Positions 5,973 to 13,011 of a DNA stretch of 14,422 bases are shown here, one piece after another. Origin of the DNA: Prolixibacteraceae bacterium. GTDB taxonomy: Bacteria > Bacteroidota > Bacteroidia > Bacteroidales > Prolixibacteraceae. The notes under the pieces were generated by a model. It was not told where the DNA came from and made no database searches. It was given only the letters and a program-made list of their open reading frames with translations. Each line of letters begins with the position of its first letter. Positions within the stretch are counted from its first letter, which is position 1. Both the position numbers and the translations under genes were made by a program. The stretch lies in NCBI GenBank assembly GCA_007116765.1, contig SKHV01000160.1:1-14422 (forward strand), written 5' to 3'.

Positions 5973-7348
5973 TTCGTTTCATTTTTAGCTCCTATTTTAG
6001 TACAATCGGGGTCGAAACGTTTTTCGCCCCATTTCTTTTCCATTCGTTTAAATGCCTTTTCGGCAGGCACTTTTCCGTTTTTTTGCCAAAGCTGCTGAAT
6101 AAAAATGCAATCGCTCATTTTGGCCTTTCGGTTGGCCATATCTTCGGCCAGAGCCTGACATGTAGGTGCACCGCAAGCGGCACAATCGATACCCGGCAAG
6201 TGGCACATTATGTTGCGGGCACGCTGCATACGACTCATAGCCATTTCCATATCGCTTCCAAAGCGCAACAAGGGGCGCGGGTTTATTTCCCCTGTTAATA
6301 CTTTAGATTCAAGGTGCATGAACCGCTCGTCGCCTTCGGTTTGAGATTTTTTTTCGGCACTTGGATAACGCTTTGCCCTGCGTTTCAATTTTTCAACAGT
6401 TAAGAAGCGGTTTTGTGGCAACAATACACCTGCCGCACAACTCCGGTCGCAAGCTCTTAGTTCCAGAAAGTCGATGCCGGCAATCTCATCATTTTCAATG
6501 CGCTCAAGAATTTTAATCGCGTTATGAATACCGTCAACAGCCATGGTACGTGTGTTCTGCCACCATGTTTCGCCATGTGTAAGGCTCCATTGTATGCCTT
6601 CTTTTGTCAATTCTTTTCTTAAATACCTGCAATCTTCGGCCTGGATATCGTCAACTATCGACATTACCTTGTTGAATAAATCTTTAGGGCTAATAACCCC
6701 TGTAATAATTGAACGGTTCTCGCCTACCGGGCTTTTCACTGCTGCAATTTTTGCCACACAGGGTGTTACATAGAAAACCCCGGTTTCTGCCGGGTCTAAG
6801 CCGTCGGCCGAAAGCTTATCTAAAATATAATGAGCCGAAAGGTCGTGGGGTGCTTTTACCCGTGTAATATTTTCGGTGAGCGAAGGATAACGAATTTGAA
6901 TAAGCCTTACAATGGCCGGACAGAAAGATGAGATAATAGGATATTCCGATTGGTTGGATTTAATTTGCTTACGAACAACATTTTTCAAAACAGCAATTGG
7001 CTGTTCAACTTCGTAAACATGGGTAAAGCCAATTTTCTGAAGTGCGGTGTATACTTGATCTTCAGATAAACGATCGGGGAATTGAGCCCAAAAAACAGAC
7101 GGGAAAAGAATTACCTTGTTTTTATACTCATTAATACGGGACAAATCATCGTGGTCAATATCAATAGCTCCTTGTGGACAAGCCCTTACACATTCGCCAC
7201 AATCCACGCAACGTTCTTCACGAATTACGACACTACCATTTACAATTCGGATGGCTTCGGTGGGGCAAATTTTCACACAGTGTGTACAACGAATGCATTT
7301 CTGATCGTCAACAATAAGTGCATGTATAAATTCCTGATTGTATGGCAT
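5966..7348 (-). CDS. HydS-like ferredoxin/[FeFe]-hydrogenase-domain protein with degenerate active site
   Basis: 460-residue Fe-S protein, probably an electron-carrying or sensory hydrogenase homologue rather than an enzyme. Domains: 2x[4Fe-4S] ferredoxin (C18/21/24/28 and C47/50/53/57); a hydrogenase large-subunit domain (about 75-310); and a C-terminal Fes-type [4Fe-4S] motif PGIDCAACGAPTC (C389, C392, C397, plus C414). The H-cluster signatures are altered: motif 1 reads SSFCPAI (C143 kept, the proton-transfer Cys is F142), motif 2 TPCVAKIAA (C197 and K200 kept, the Glu is A203), motif 3 ACDRSCAAG (C300, C304 kept, glycines lost). The four cubane-ligand cysteines thus survive while proton-transfer residues do not. 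Firmicutes and Thermotoga sensory relatives usually carry a C-terminal PAS domain, absent here; a separate PAS protein lies at 8341. It starts 1 nt after the RsbW-like gene. Confidence 0.88.
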   Translation of the reverse strand: MPYNQEFIHALIVDDQKCIRCTHCVKICPTEAIRIVNGSVVIREERCVDCGECVRACPQGAIDIDHDDLSRINEYKNKVILFPSVFWAQFPDRLSEDQVYTALQKIGFTHVYEVEQPIAVLKNVVRKQIKSNQSEYPIISSFCPAIVRLIQIRYPSLTENITRVKAPHDLSAHYILDKLSADGLDPAETGVFYVTPCVAKIAAVKSPVGENRSIITGVISPKDLFNKVMSIVDDIQAEDCRYLRKELTKEGIQWSLTHGETWWQNTRTMAVDGIHNAIKILERIENDEIAGIDFLELRACDRSCAAGVLLPQNRFLTVEKLKRRAKRYPSAEKKSQTEGDERFMHLESKVLTGEINPRPLLRFGSDMEMAMSRMQRARNIMCHLPGIDCAACGAPTCQALAEDMANRKAKMSDCIFIQQLWQKNGKVPAEKAFKRMEKKWGEKRFDPDCTKIGAKNETNR

Positions 7349-7349
7349 A

Positions 7350-7763
7350 TTAAAAATCTTTGATCATTGTAAGAGTTGTTCCTTTCCCTACTTTGGTTTC
7401 AATATCCAAGCGGTCAACATTGCGTTTAATGTTAGGCAGACCCATACCGGCTCCAAATCCCATTTGCCGAACTTTTTCCGATGCTGTGGAAAAGCCAACC
7501 TGCATGGCTTGTCCCACATCAACTATACCGGGGCCTTGGTCGCTTACTATCATTTTTACGCCAGTGGGGCTTATCAGAACTTCAATATTGCCTTTTTGTG
7601 CATGTGCTACAATATTTACTTCGGCCTCGTAAAGTGCAACTACAATATTTTTAATAATTTTTTGATCAACGCCCAATTGTTTTAGATTCTTTTTAACCTG
7701 ACTTGAAGCATAACCCGCCCTGCTAAAATCACCTCCTTCTATAGTATAATTGAGCTTGATCAT
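7350..7763 (-). CDS. RsbW/SpoIIAB-like GHKL ATPase (anti-sigma-type serine kinase family)
   Basis: 137-residue protein that is all Bergerat ATPase: N box ALYEAEVNIVAHA (N50), G1 box SDQGPGI (about 74-80), and G2 MGFGAGMGLPNIKRNVD (about 101-117). This is the RsbW/SpoIIAB family, whose members phosphorylate a serine or threonine on a partner and are reset by PP2C/SpoIIE phosphatases; such a phosphatase lies at 9276. I chose the ATG at 7763 (MIKLNYTIEGGDFS); a TTG at 7769 would add two residues and overlap the upstream stop. It begins 2 nt after the DRTGG gene and ends 1 nt before the HydS-like gene, a tightly packed operon. No STAS anti-anti-sigma gene or sigma factor is visible in the window, so its partner is unknown. 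Confidence 0.87.
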   Translation of the reverse strand: MIKLNYTIEGGDFSRAGYASSQVKKNLKQLGVDQKIIKNIVVALYEAEVNIVAHAQKGNIEVLISPTGVKMIVSDQGPGIVDVGQAMQVGFSTASEKVRQMGFGAGMGLPNIKRNVDRLDIETKVGKGTTLTMIKDF

Positions 7764-7765
7764 TT

Positions 7766-8107
7766 TCAATAAACCGGTTTTAAACCTGCCTCATAAAGTT
7801 TTCCTGCCACATGAAACATTGAGAAAGAGGTTTCCATTATTATCATGTTGTTTTCTTCTGCAACCTTTATCATATCCGCAGTAGCTTTTTTATTTCGAAC
7901 CAGTAAAATACAGTTCACATCGGCCATTTCGGCAGTACGTATAGCCTGAACATTTGCCAAACCTGTTATTATCAGTAATTTATCTGTGTCGATAGTCAAC
8001 ACATCGCTCATTAAATCGGAACAAAAGCCGCGTTCAATGTTGTTCGCTTTAACACTTCCGCAAATCACCTTTGCATTCACAATTTCAATTACTTGTTCTA
8101 GCTTCAT
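7766..8107 (-). CDS. DRTGG-domain protein (first gene of the operon)
   Basis: 113-residue single-domain protein, first in the minus-strand operon. From the chosen ATG at 8107 it begins MKLEQVIEIVNAKVICGS. A second in-frame ATG two codons upstream (8113) and further codons to 8128 are possible but add residues unlike the family. The landmark GFCSDLMSDVLT corresponds to GYVSDLLSDVMG in the copy at 5535-5867. The remaining hydrophobic strands (KLLIITGL, VNCILLVRN) fit the same alpha/beta fold. It has three cysteines, two near the N-terminal half, that its paralogue lacks; whether they matter is unknown. No enzymatic motif is visible. Its conserved company with the GHKL ATPase and HydS-like gene suggests a regulatory or ligand-sensing part of the same system (inference). 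Confidence 0.8.
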   Translation of the reverse strand: MKLEQVIEIVNAKVICGSVKANNIERGFCSDLMSDVLTIDTDKLLIITGLANVQAIRTAEMADVNCILLVRNKKATADMIKVAEENNMIIMETSFSMFHVAGKLYEAGLKPVY

Positions 8108-8125
8108 ATACATACAAATAAAAAT

Positions 8126-8156
8126 CAAAAATAGTGTGAAAAACTATGCATAGCAA
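8126..8156 (-). promoter_or_regulatory. Predicted Bacteroidota-type promoter of the hydrogenase-island operon
   Basis: On the minus strand, TTG (8154-8156) is followed after 20 nt by TATTTTTG (8126-8133), matching the -33 TTG / -7 TAnnTTTG pattern. Transcription would start about 10-15 nt before the ATG at 8107, giving a very short leader. A perfect 10-bp palindrome, CTATGCATAG (8144-8153), lies in the spacer next to the -33 box and could be an operator. Confidence 0.5.
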
Positions 8157-8286
8157 TAAGCCATAAAAATTTATTTTCATTCTAAATAGAGCCATTGATT
8201 ACAAATGATTCCAAAGAATAAACAATTCATTATATGAACGTTAAGCTAAAAAAATAATCACTTCAACTATAAAAATCAGAATTCTA

Positions 8287-8317
8287 TTGATTATAAGTGC
8301 TTAATTGAGTACTTTAA
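8287..8317 (+). promoter_or_regulatory. Weak candidate promoter of the PAS-phosphatase operon
   Basis: TTG at 8287-8289, then 20 nt, then TACTTTAA at 8310-8317, which matches TAnnTTTG except at two positions. The spacing and the position 23 nt before the ATG are right but the box is imperfect. The rest of the 233-bp divergent region is AT-rich; the only other structure I see is TTCAT-TAT-ATGAA at 8226-8238. Confidence 0.3.
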
Positions 8318-8340
8318 TCCATCAGAAAAATATTTAAATC

Positions 8341-9267
8341 ATGGTCGACAAAGTGTTTGAAGAAGTCAAAGAAGATTCGCCTGAACTGTATGCAAAAATG
8401 GTGGATTTACTAACAATTCCAGTTTTTTGCCGAAATAGAGAAGGCAACATAAAAGCCTGCAATAAATCATTTGCTGAATTGGTGGGTAAAAGTAAAAATG
8501 AAATAATTGGTTGTAAAGTTATTGACGTTCTTCCATTTGAAGTAGCCGACGTACTACTTTTTAAAGACAGCGACATGATGAACAACGGCAACAACCAGTT
8601 TTATGAAAATAAAATTAAATATGCCGACGGAATTTCACGGGATGTGATAATTAATAAAGTTGCCCTTGTTTCAAATAATAAAGAAATTACAGGAATTGTG
8701 AGTTCCATTATAGACATTAGCGAACGCAAAAAAGCTTTAAAAAAACTGCAACAAGCTGAACTCGAAAAAGAATTATCATCGAAAATGCTTCAAAAAATTA
8801 GAGCCGGCATTGTTATAGTGGATGAGCATTTAAGAATTATTGACAGCAACATAGGTTTTGCACGCTTATTCAGTGAGGAAAACGAAGAGCTTTTCGAAAC
8901 CATACCCGGGCTTCAGGGAGCTGAACTCGACATGCTTGTGCCCGAAATAGTTACCGAAATGTTCCGTTCGATTATTGACTCTGGCGAAAGCAGACTTGAG
9001 CGTGACATAAGGTTTCAGAACAAATTATTATCGGTAAATGTAATGACCATTACCCGGAACAAAGTGGCCGGAGCAATTATCCGCGACATGTCGGCACCCA
9101 TGCTTGAACGTGCCGAAATAATTGAACGTGCCCGACAGGTAAACCGTAAAAACATGAAAACAGTGCAGGAAATTGCTTACTTGCTAGGAGAAAATGCAGC
9201 CCAAACCGAAGAGTTGCTGAACTCCATTATAGAATCACAGAAATACGATGTTGACGAAAACAATTAA
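8341..9267 (+). CDS. Double-PAS sensor protein with hydrogenase-associated C-terminal tail
   Basis: 308-residue soluble protein with two PAS domains (about 18-126 and 148-250) joined by a charged helix (127-150) that follows the classic DISERK PAS end. No kinase, cyclase or DNA-binding domain follows. The C-terminal 45 residues are helical (about 255-298) and contain TVQEIAYLLGENAAQTE. I recall this type of tail from the end of PAS-containing HydS-like proteins in Firmicutes, so this gene may be the detached PAS part of such a protein with an extra PAS added. PAS1 holds three cysteines (C30, C40, C58) that could be redox-active, but no cofactor site can be assigned. It is divergent from the hydrogenase operon and 8 nt before the SpoIIE-like phosphatase, so the two are probably co-expressed. 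Likely role: redox or ligand sensing that controls the phosphatase. Confidence 0.85.
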   Translation: MVDKVFEEVKEDSPELYAKMVDLLTIPVFCRNREGNIKACNKSFAELVGKSKNEIIGCKVIDVLPFEVADVLLFKDSDMMNNGNNQFYENKIKYADGISRDVIINKVALVSNNKEITGIVSSIIDISERKKALKKLQQAELEKELSSKMLQKIRAGIVIVDEHLRIIDSNIGFARLFSEENEELFETIPGLQGAELDMLVPEIVTEMFRSIIDSGESRLERDIRFQNKLLSVNVMTITRNKVAGAIIRDMSAPMLERAEIIERARQVNRKNMKTVQEIAYLLGENAAQTEELLNSIIESQKYDVDENN

Positions 9268-9275
9268 AGCCTGAA

Positions 9276-10454
9276 ATGCAAAGCTACCACACCGAAATAG
9301 AAATCCAGCAACTTAAACCTAAGGGAGAAGAAGTTAGTGGCGATGTTTTCATCTCGAAAAGACTTGCCGAAGAAGACCGTACGGTTTTAGTATTATCCGA
9401 TGGCGTAGGCCATGGCATAAAAGCAAGTGTTTTGGCAACACTTACCGCTGCAATGGCGCTTAATTATTCTAGTTTTCACACCAAGCCTGAAATTGCAGCA
9501 CGCATAATTATGGATGTACTGCCGGCATCGGCCGAGAAACCTAACTATGCCACTTTTACAGTAATTGAAATTGAAAAAGACGGGCTTGTAAAAATTATCA
9601 ATTACGACAACCCCCCGGTGATAATTTTAAGAAATAAACAGCGTTTCAGACCTGCAAAAATATACGAACTGGAAGTAAAAGGAGCAGATAACCTAGGGAA
9701 AATACTCCGCTGCCAGGAATTCTACGCGATGAAGGAAGACCGCATTATTTTTTATACCGACGGGGTTACCCAATCGGGTATAGATTCGATGAAGTTTACA
9801 ATGGGTTGGGGAAACGATAAGGTTTTTGAATACGTTACCACACTTATTGAAAGCCAACCCAAAATGTCGGCCACAAAACTTGTAAAGAAAATAGTGAACC
9901 GTGCATTAATGAACGACAATTATAGTCTGAAGGACGATACAAGCTGCGGAGCAATTTATTTCAGAGAGCCACGCCGCACCATGCTCATAACCGGACCACC
10001 GTTTTACAAGGTAAAAGACCAAAAATTCATTAAGCAAATAAAAGACTTTAAAGGTTCGAAAATGATTTGCGGCGGCACAACTGCCGACATAATAGCCCGC
10101 AACTTAAACCTGAAAATTGAAACCCTGCAACATTCCGACCCTACCCTCCCTCCCAAATCAAAACTCGATGGCTTTGAACTTGTAACCGAAGGGATACTTA
10201 CCATAAGCCGAGTGGAAGAAATTCTCGAAAATTACACATTCGAAACCCGCTTGCACGGCTCACCGGCCGAAGAAATAGCAAAACGCTTGCTCGATAACGA
10301 CATAATTTACCTACTGGTTGGCACACGTATTAATTGGGCGCATCAGGATCCCGACCAACCCGTAGAGATTGAAATTAGAAAAACTGTAATAAAAAGAATT
10401 GTCAAACTACTTGAATTAAAATTCTTTAAGAAAGTTTTTGTAGAATTCGTGTAA
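9276..10454 (+). CDS. SpoIIE/PP2C-type serine phosphatase with an additional C-terminal domain
   Basis: 392 residues. The N-terminal 230 form a SpoIIE-family PP2C phosphatase: EEVSGDVF (D23), LSDGVGHGIKAS (D42), NYDNPP (110-114), YTDGVTQSG (D162) and KDDTSC (D220, D221) give the metal-binding aspartates. Such enzymes dephosphorylate phosphoserine or phosphothreonine on partner proteins and oppose RsbW-like kinases, one of which is encoded at 7350-7763. The last 160 residues are a separate domain I cannot name, with a glycine-rich CGGTTADIIARNL (265-277) and FELVTEGILTISR (300-312). I recall similar C-termini in phosphatases beside [FeFe]-hydrogenase genes, so it seems conserved rather than a random extension. 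No membrane segments, unlike sporulation SpoIIE. The start follows the PAS stop by 8 nt. The substrate is unknown. Confidence 0.88.
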   Translation: MQSYHTEIEIQQLKPKGEEVSGDVFISKRLAEEDRTVLVLSDGVGHGIKASVLATLTAAMALNYSSFHTKPEIAARIIMDVLPASAEKPNYATFTVIEIEKDGLVKIINYDNPPVIILRNKQRFRPAKIYELEVKGADNLGKILRCQEFYAMKEDRIIFYTDGVTQSGIDSMKFTMGWGNDKVFEYVTTLIESQPKMSATKLVKKIVNRALMNDNYSLKDDTSCGAIYFREPRRTMLITGPPFYKVKDQKFIKQIKDFKGSKMICGGTTADIIARNLNLKIETLQHSDPTLPPKSKLDGFELVTEGILTISRVEEILENYTFETRLHGSPAEEIAKRLLDNDIIYLLVGTRINWAHQDPDQPVEIEIRKTVIKRIVKLLELKFFKKVFVEFV

Positions 10455-10495
10455 CAACACGCAACCTTATCATATTAATTATAGTCATCATAGCG

Positions 10496-10526
10496 TTATA
10501 TATTTTCAATAGATGTATTATTTTTG
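10496..10526 (+). promoter_or_regulatory. Candidate promoter of the TonB-receptor operon
   Basis: TATTTTTG at 10519-10526 matches the TAnnTTTG -7 consensus exactly. TTA (10496-10498, one base off TTG) lies 20 nt upstream. Transcription would begin about 25 nt before the ATG at 10558. No convincing terminator for the upstream phosphatase gene is visible between 10455 and 10495. Confidence 0.45.
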
Positions 10527-10557
10527 AGCACTTATAAATTAAGAATTAAACACCCTT

Positions 10558-12999
10558 ATGAAAAAAACACTGCTAATTTCATTGCTGTTGTCTGTATTTA
10601 TATCAGGCTACAGCCAACGTATTACCGTGAGTGGTTTTATAACCGACAAGGCAAGCGGCGAAAGATTAATTAACGCCAACGTTTACGAGGCCAACACCCT
10701 GCAAGGCGCCACCGCCAATAATTTTGGTTTTTACAGCATTACCCTGCCCAAGGGCCAGCAGAAACTGGTTGCGTCGTTTATTGGTTACACACCGCAAGTT
10801 TTTGAGCTTGATCTCGAAAGCAATGTTACGCTCAACATCGAACTCGAACTGCAAAGCGGCGAGCTCGACGAGGTTACAGTTTATGGCAACCAGGTAAACA
10901 AAGTGGAAGACACTCAAATGAGCATGATAGACATACCGATACAGAAAATCCAAAAAATACCGGTAATGTTTGGCGAGGCCGATGTACTCAAAGTAATCCA
11001 GCTTTTACCCGGTGTACAAAGCGGAACAGAAGGCACCAGTGGAATTTACGTACGCGGCGGTGGCCCCGACCAAAACCTCTTCCTGCTAGATGGAGTACCG
11101 GTTTATAACGCCAGTCACCTGCTGGGCTTTTTCTCGGTTTTTAACCCCGACGCCATTAAAACCGTGAAACTTTACAAAGGTGGTTTTCCTTCGCGCTTTG
11201 GAGGCCGTTTGTCGTCGGTAATCGACATTAGCATGAAAGACGGCAACATGCAGGAGTTCAAAGGCGACATAACCGTAGGTCTGATTTCGTCAAAATTAAT
11301 GCTCGAAGGCCCGATTGTGAAAGACAAAACCTCGTTTATGATTGCCGGACGCCGAACCTATCTCGATTTGGTTTCGAAGCCGTTTATTGCTTTAATAAAC
11401 AAAATCGATAACACAAACATGAGTGCCGGTGCATTCTTTCACGATTACAATCTTAAAATCAACCATATTTTTAACGAGCGCAGCCGTTTGTATGCAAGCG
11501 GTTACTTCGGAAAGGATAAAGGTTTTATAGGTTACGAATCGAGGGCAAACCGCACCAACGAACAAAACGACCTTATCCAGTATAAATACAGCGACCAGTC
11601 AGGGTTGGAATGGGGGAATACAATAGGTTCTCTCCGTTGGAACTATTTAATATCGCCCAAATTGTTCAGTAATACCACATTAACTTATAGTAAATACCTG
11701 TTCGATGTGGGCTCAAGCTTCACAGAAAACAACCTTACCGACGATATCAAGAAAGAAGATCTTTTTAAGTATTATTCGGGTATTGAAGACATTACTGCTA
11801 AAATCGATTTCGATTATTTTCCAACGCCCAACCATGCCATAAAATTCGGAACCAGTTATATAAATCACCATTTTACCCCGGGTGCTACGCGCATTCAGTT
11901 CCAAACCATTGTTTTGGACGATAGCACCGGTATTGGCCGACAATTTGCCAACCGGAACATATACGCCAACGAATTCTCGGCGTATATCGAAGACGATTTT
12001 TCTCTTACACCACTATTGAAAGTAAATGCCGGCCTGCACCTTTCGGTTTTCGATGTTCATGATGAACTTTTTACCCGCTTGCAGCCTAGAGTGTCGGTTA
12101 GATATAAAGCACTCGATAATTGGGCAATGAAAGCATCGTATACCCGCATGGCACAGCATGTGCACCTGCTAACCTCTTCGGGTATAAGTATGCCAACCGA
12201 TTTGTGGTTGCCGGTAACGAAAAATTTTGAACCCCCGTTGTCCGATCAATTTGTATTGGGTACAGCCATTAATTTTAGGAATGGTTTTAGCCTCACTGCC
12301 GAAGGTTTCTACAAAACCATGACAAACCTGATTGAATACAAGGAAGGGGCATCGTTTATGGGTAGCGACACTAACTGGGAAGACAAAGTTGAAAAAGGCG
12401 AAGGTTGGTCGTATGGGCTTGAAGTAATGCTCGAAAAAACGATTGGCAACACAACCGGGTGGATTGGTTACACGTGGTCGAAAACCGAGAGGTTGTTCGA
12501 GAACCTTAATTTTGGCAAGCCCTTCCCGGCAAAATACGATCGCCGGCACGATATTAGCTTAGCTATAACCCACAAGTTTAATGATAGAGTCGATATAGGC
12601 GGCACATGGGTTTATGGCACAGGCAATGCAGTAACGCTTGCAATTATGGAAATGCCCAGTCTAAAGGTGCCATATTCTCCCAATTCGTTTTATACCATGA
12701 CAAATCTGATGGACTATGGTGGCAGGAACAACTACCGTATGCCGGCTTACCACCGTATGGATATTGGTTTAAACCTGCATAAAAAACTAAAAAGGGGCAC
12801 TCAAACTTGGAGTTTCTCTGCATACAACGCATACAACAGGCTAAACCCTTTTATGCTGCAATGGGGCATGAAACAAGGTGAATACATGTACAACAGCGTA
12901 ACCGGAGAGATGGTTCTCGAAGGTGATCCCGAAACTGTTTTGTACCAGTTTAGCCTTTTCCCCATTATACCTTCTATTTCATATTCATTCAAATTTTAA
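10558..12999 (+). CDS. TonB-dependent outer-membrane receptor with carboxypeptidase-regulatory-like N-terminal domain
   Basis: 813-residue outer-membrane receptor for TonB-driven uptake of an unidentified ligand. A signal peptide (MKKTLLISLLLSVFISGYSQ) precedes a CarboxypepD_reg-like beta-sandwich (about 21-105, with GFYSITLPKGQ and ASFIGY). The plug domain (about 115-230) includes LLPGVQSGTEGTSGIYVRGG, LLDGVPVYNASHLLGFFS and the KGGFPSRFGGRLSSVIDI motif. The remainder is a beta-barrel rich in alternating aromatic strands, ending in a terminal phenylalanine (SYSFKF). Its length fits a FecA/CirA-sized receptor; it is shorter than typical SusC proteins, and no SusD follows. Next is a DUF4249 lipoprotein 12 nt downstream, a known pairing in this phylum. 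No ECF sigma/anti-sigma pair is next to it, and the N-terminal domain is not the STN signalling type. The ligand cannot be inferred. Confidence 0.93.
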   Translation: MKKTLLISLLLSVFISGYSQRITVSGFITDKASGERLINANVYEANTLQGATANNFGFYSITLPKGQQKLVASFIGYTPQVFELDLESNVTLNIELELQSGELDEVTVYGNQVNKVEDTQMSMIDIPIQKIQKIPVMFGEADVLKVIQLLPGVQSGTEGTSGIYVRGGGPDQNLFLLDGVPVYNASHLLGFFSVFNPDAIKTVKLYKGGFPSRFGGRLSSVIDISMKDGNMQEFKGDITVGLISSKLMLEGPIVKDKTSFMIAGRRTYLDLVSKPFIALINKIDNTNMSAGAFFHDYNLKINHIFNERSRLYASGYFGKDKGFIGYESRANRTNEQNDLIQYKYSDQSGLEWGNTIGSLRWNYLISPKLFSNTTLTYSKYLFDVGSSFTENNLTDDIKKEDLFKYYSGIEDITAKIDFDYFPTPNHAIKFGTSYINHHFTPGATRIQFQTIVLDDSTGIGRQFANRNIYANEFSAYIEDDFSLTPLLKVNAGLHLSVFDVHDELFTRLQPRVSVRYKALDNWAMKASYTRMAQHVHLLTSSGISMPTDLWLPVTKNFEPPLSDQFVLGTAINFRNGFSLTAEGFYKTMTNLIEYKEGASFMGSDTNWEDKVEKGEGWSYGLEVMLEKTIGNTTGWIGYTWSKTERLFENLNFGKPFPAKYDRRHDISLAITHKFNDRVDIGGTWVYGTGNAVTLAIMEMPSLKVPYSPNSFYTMTNLMDYGGRNNYRMPAYHRMDIGLNLHKKLKRGTQTWSFSAYNAYNRLNPFMLQWGMKQGEYMYNSVTGEMVLEGDPETVLYQFSLFPIIPSISYSFKF

Positions 13000-13011
13000 T
13001 TGCTTACTAAA

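Noticed and set aside
5966..7348. Second catalytically active hydrogenase
   Set aside because: The proton-transfer Cys, motif-2 Glu and CPGGC glycines are replaced, so I describe it as a degenerate or sensory homologue.
8130..8145. Rex (NADH sensor) operator
   Set aside because: Only one TGTGAA-like half-site is present near 8135; the inverted partner TTCACA at proper spacing is absent.
9276..10454. Sporulation phosphatase SpoIIE proper
   Set aside because: No N-terminal membrane segments and no sporulation genes; only the PP2C-type catalytic domain is shared.
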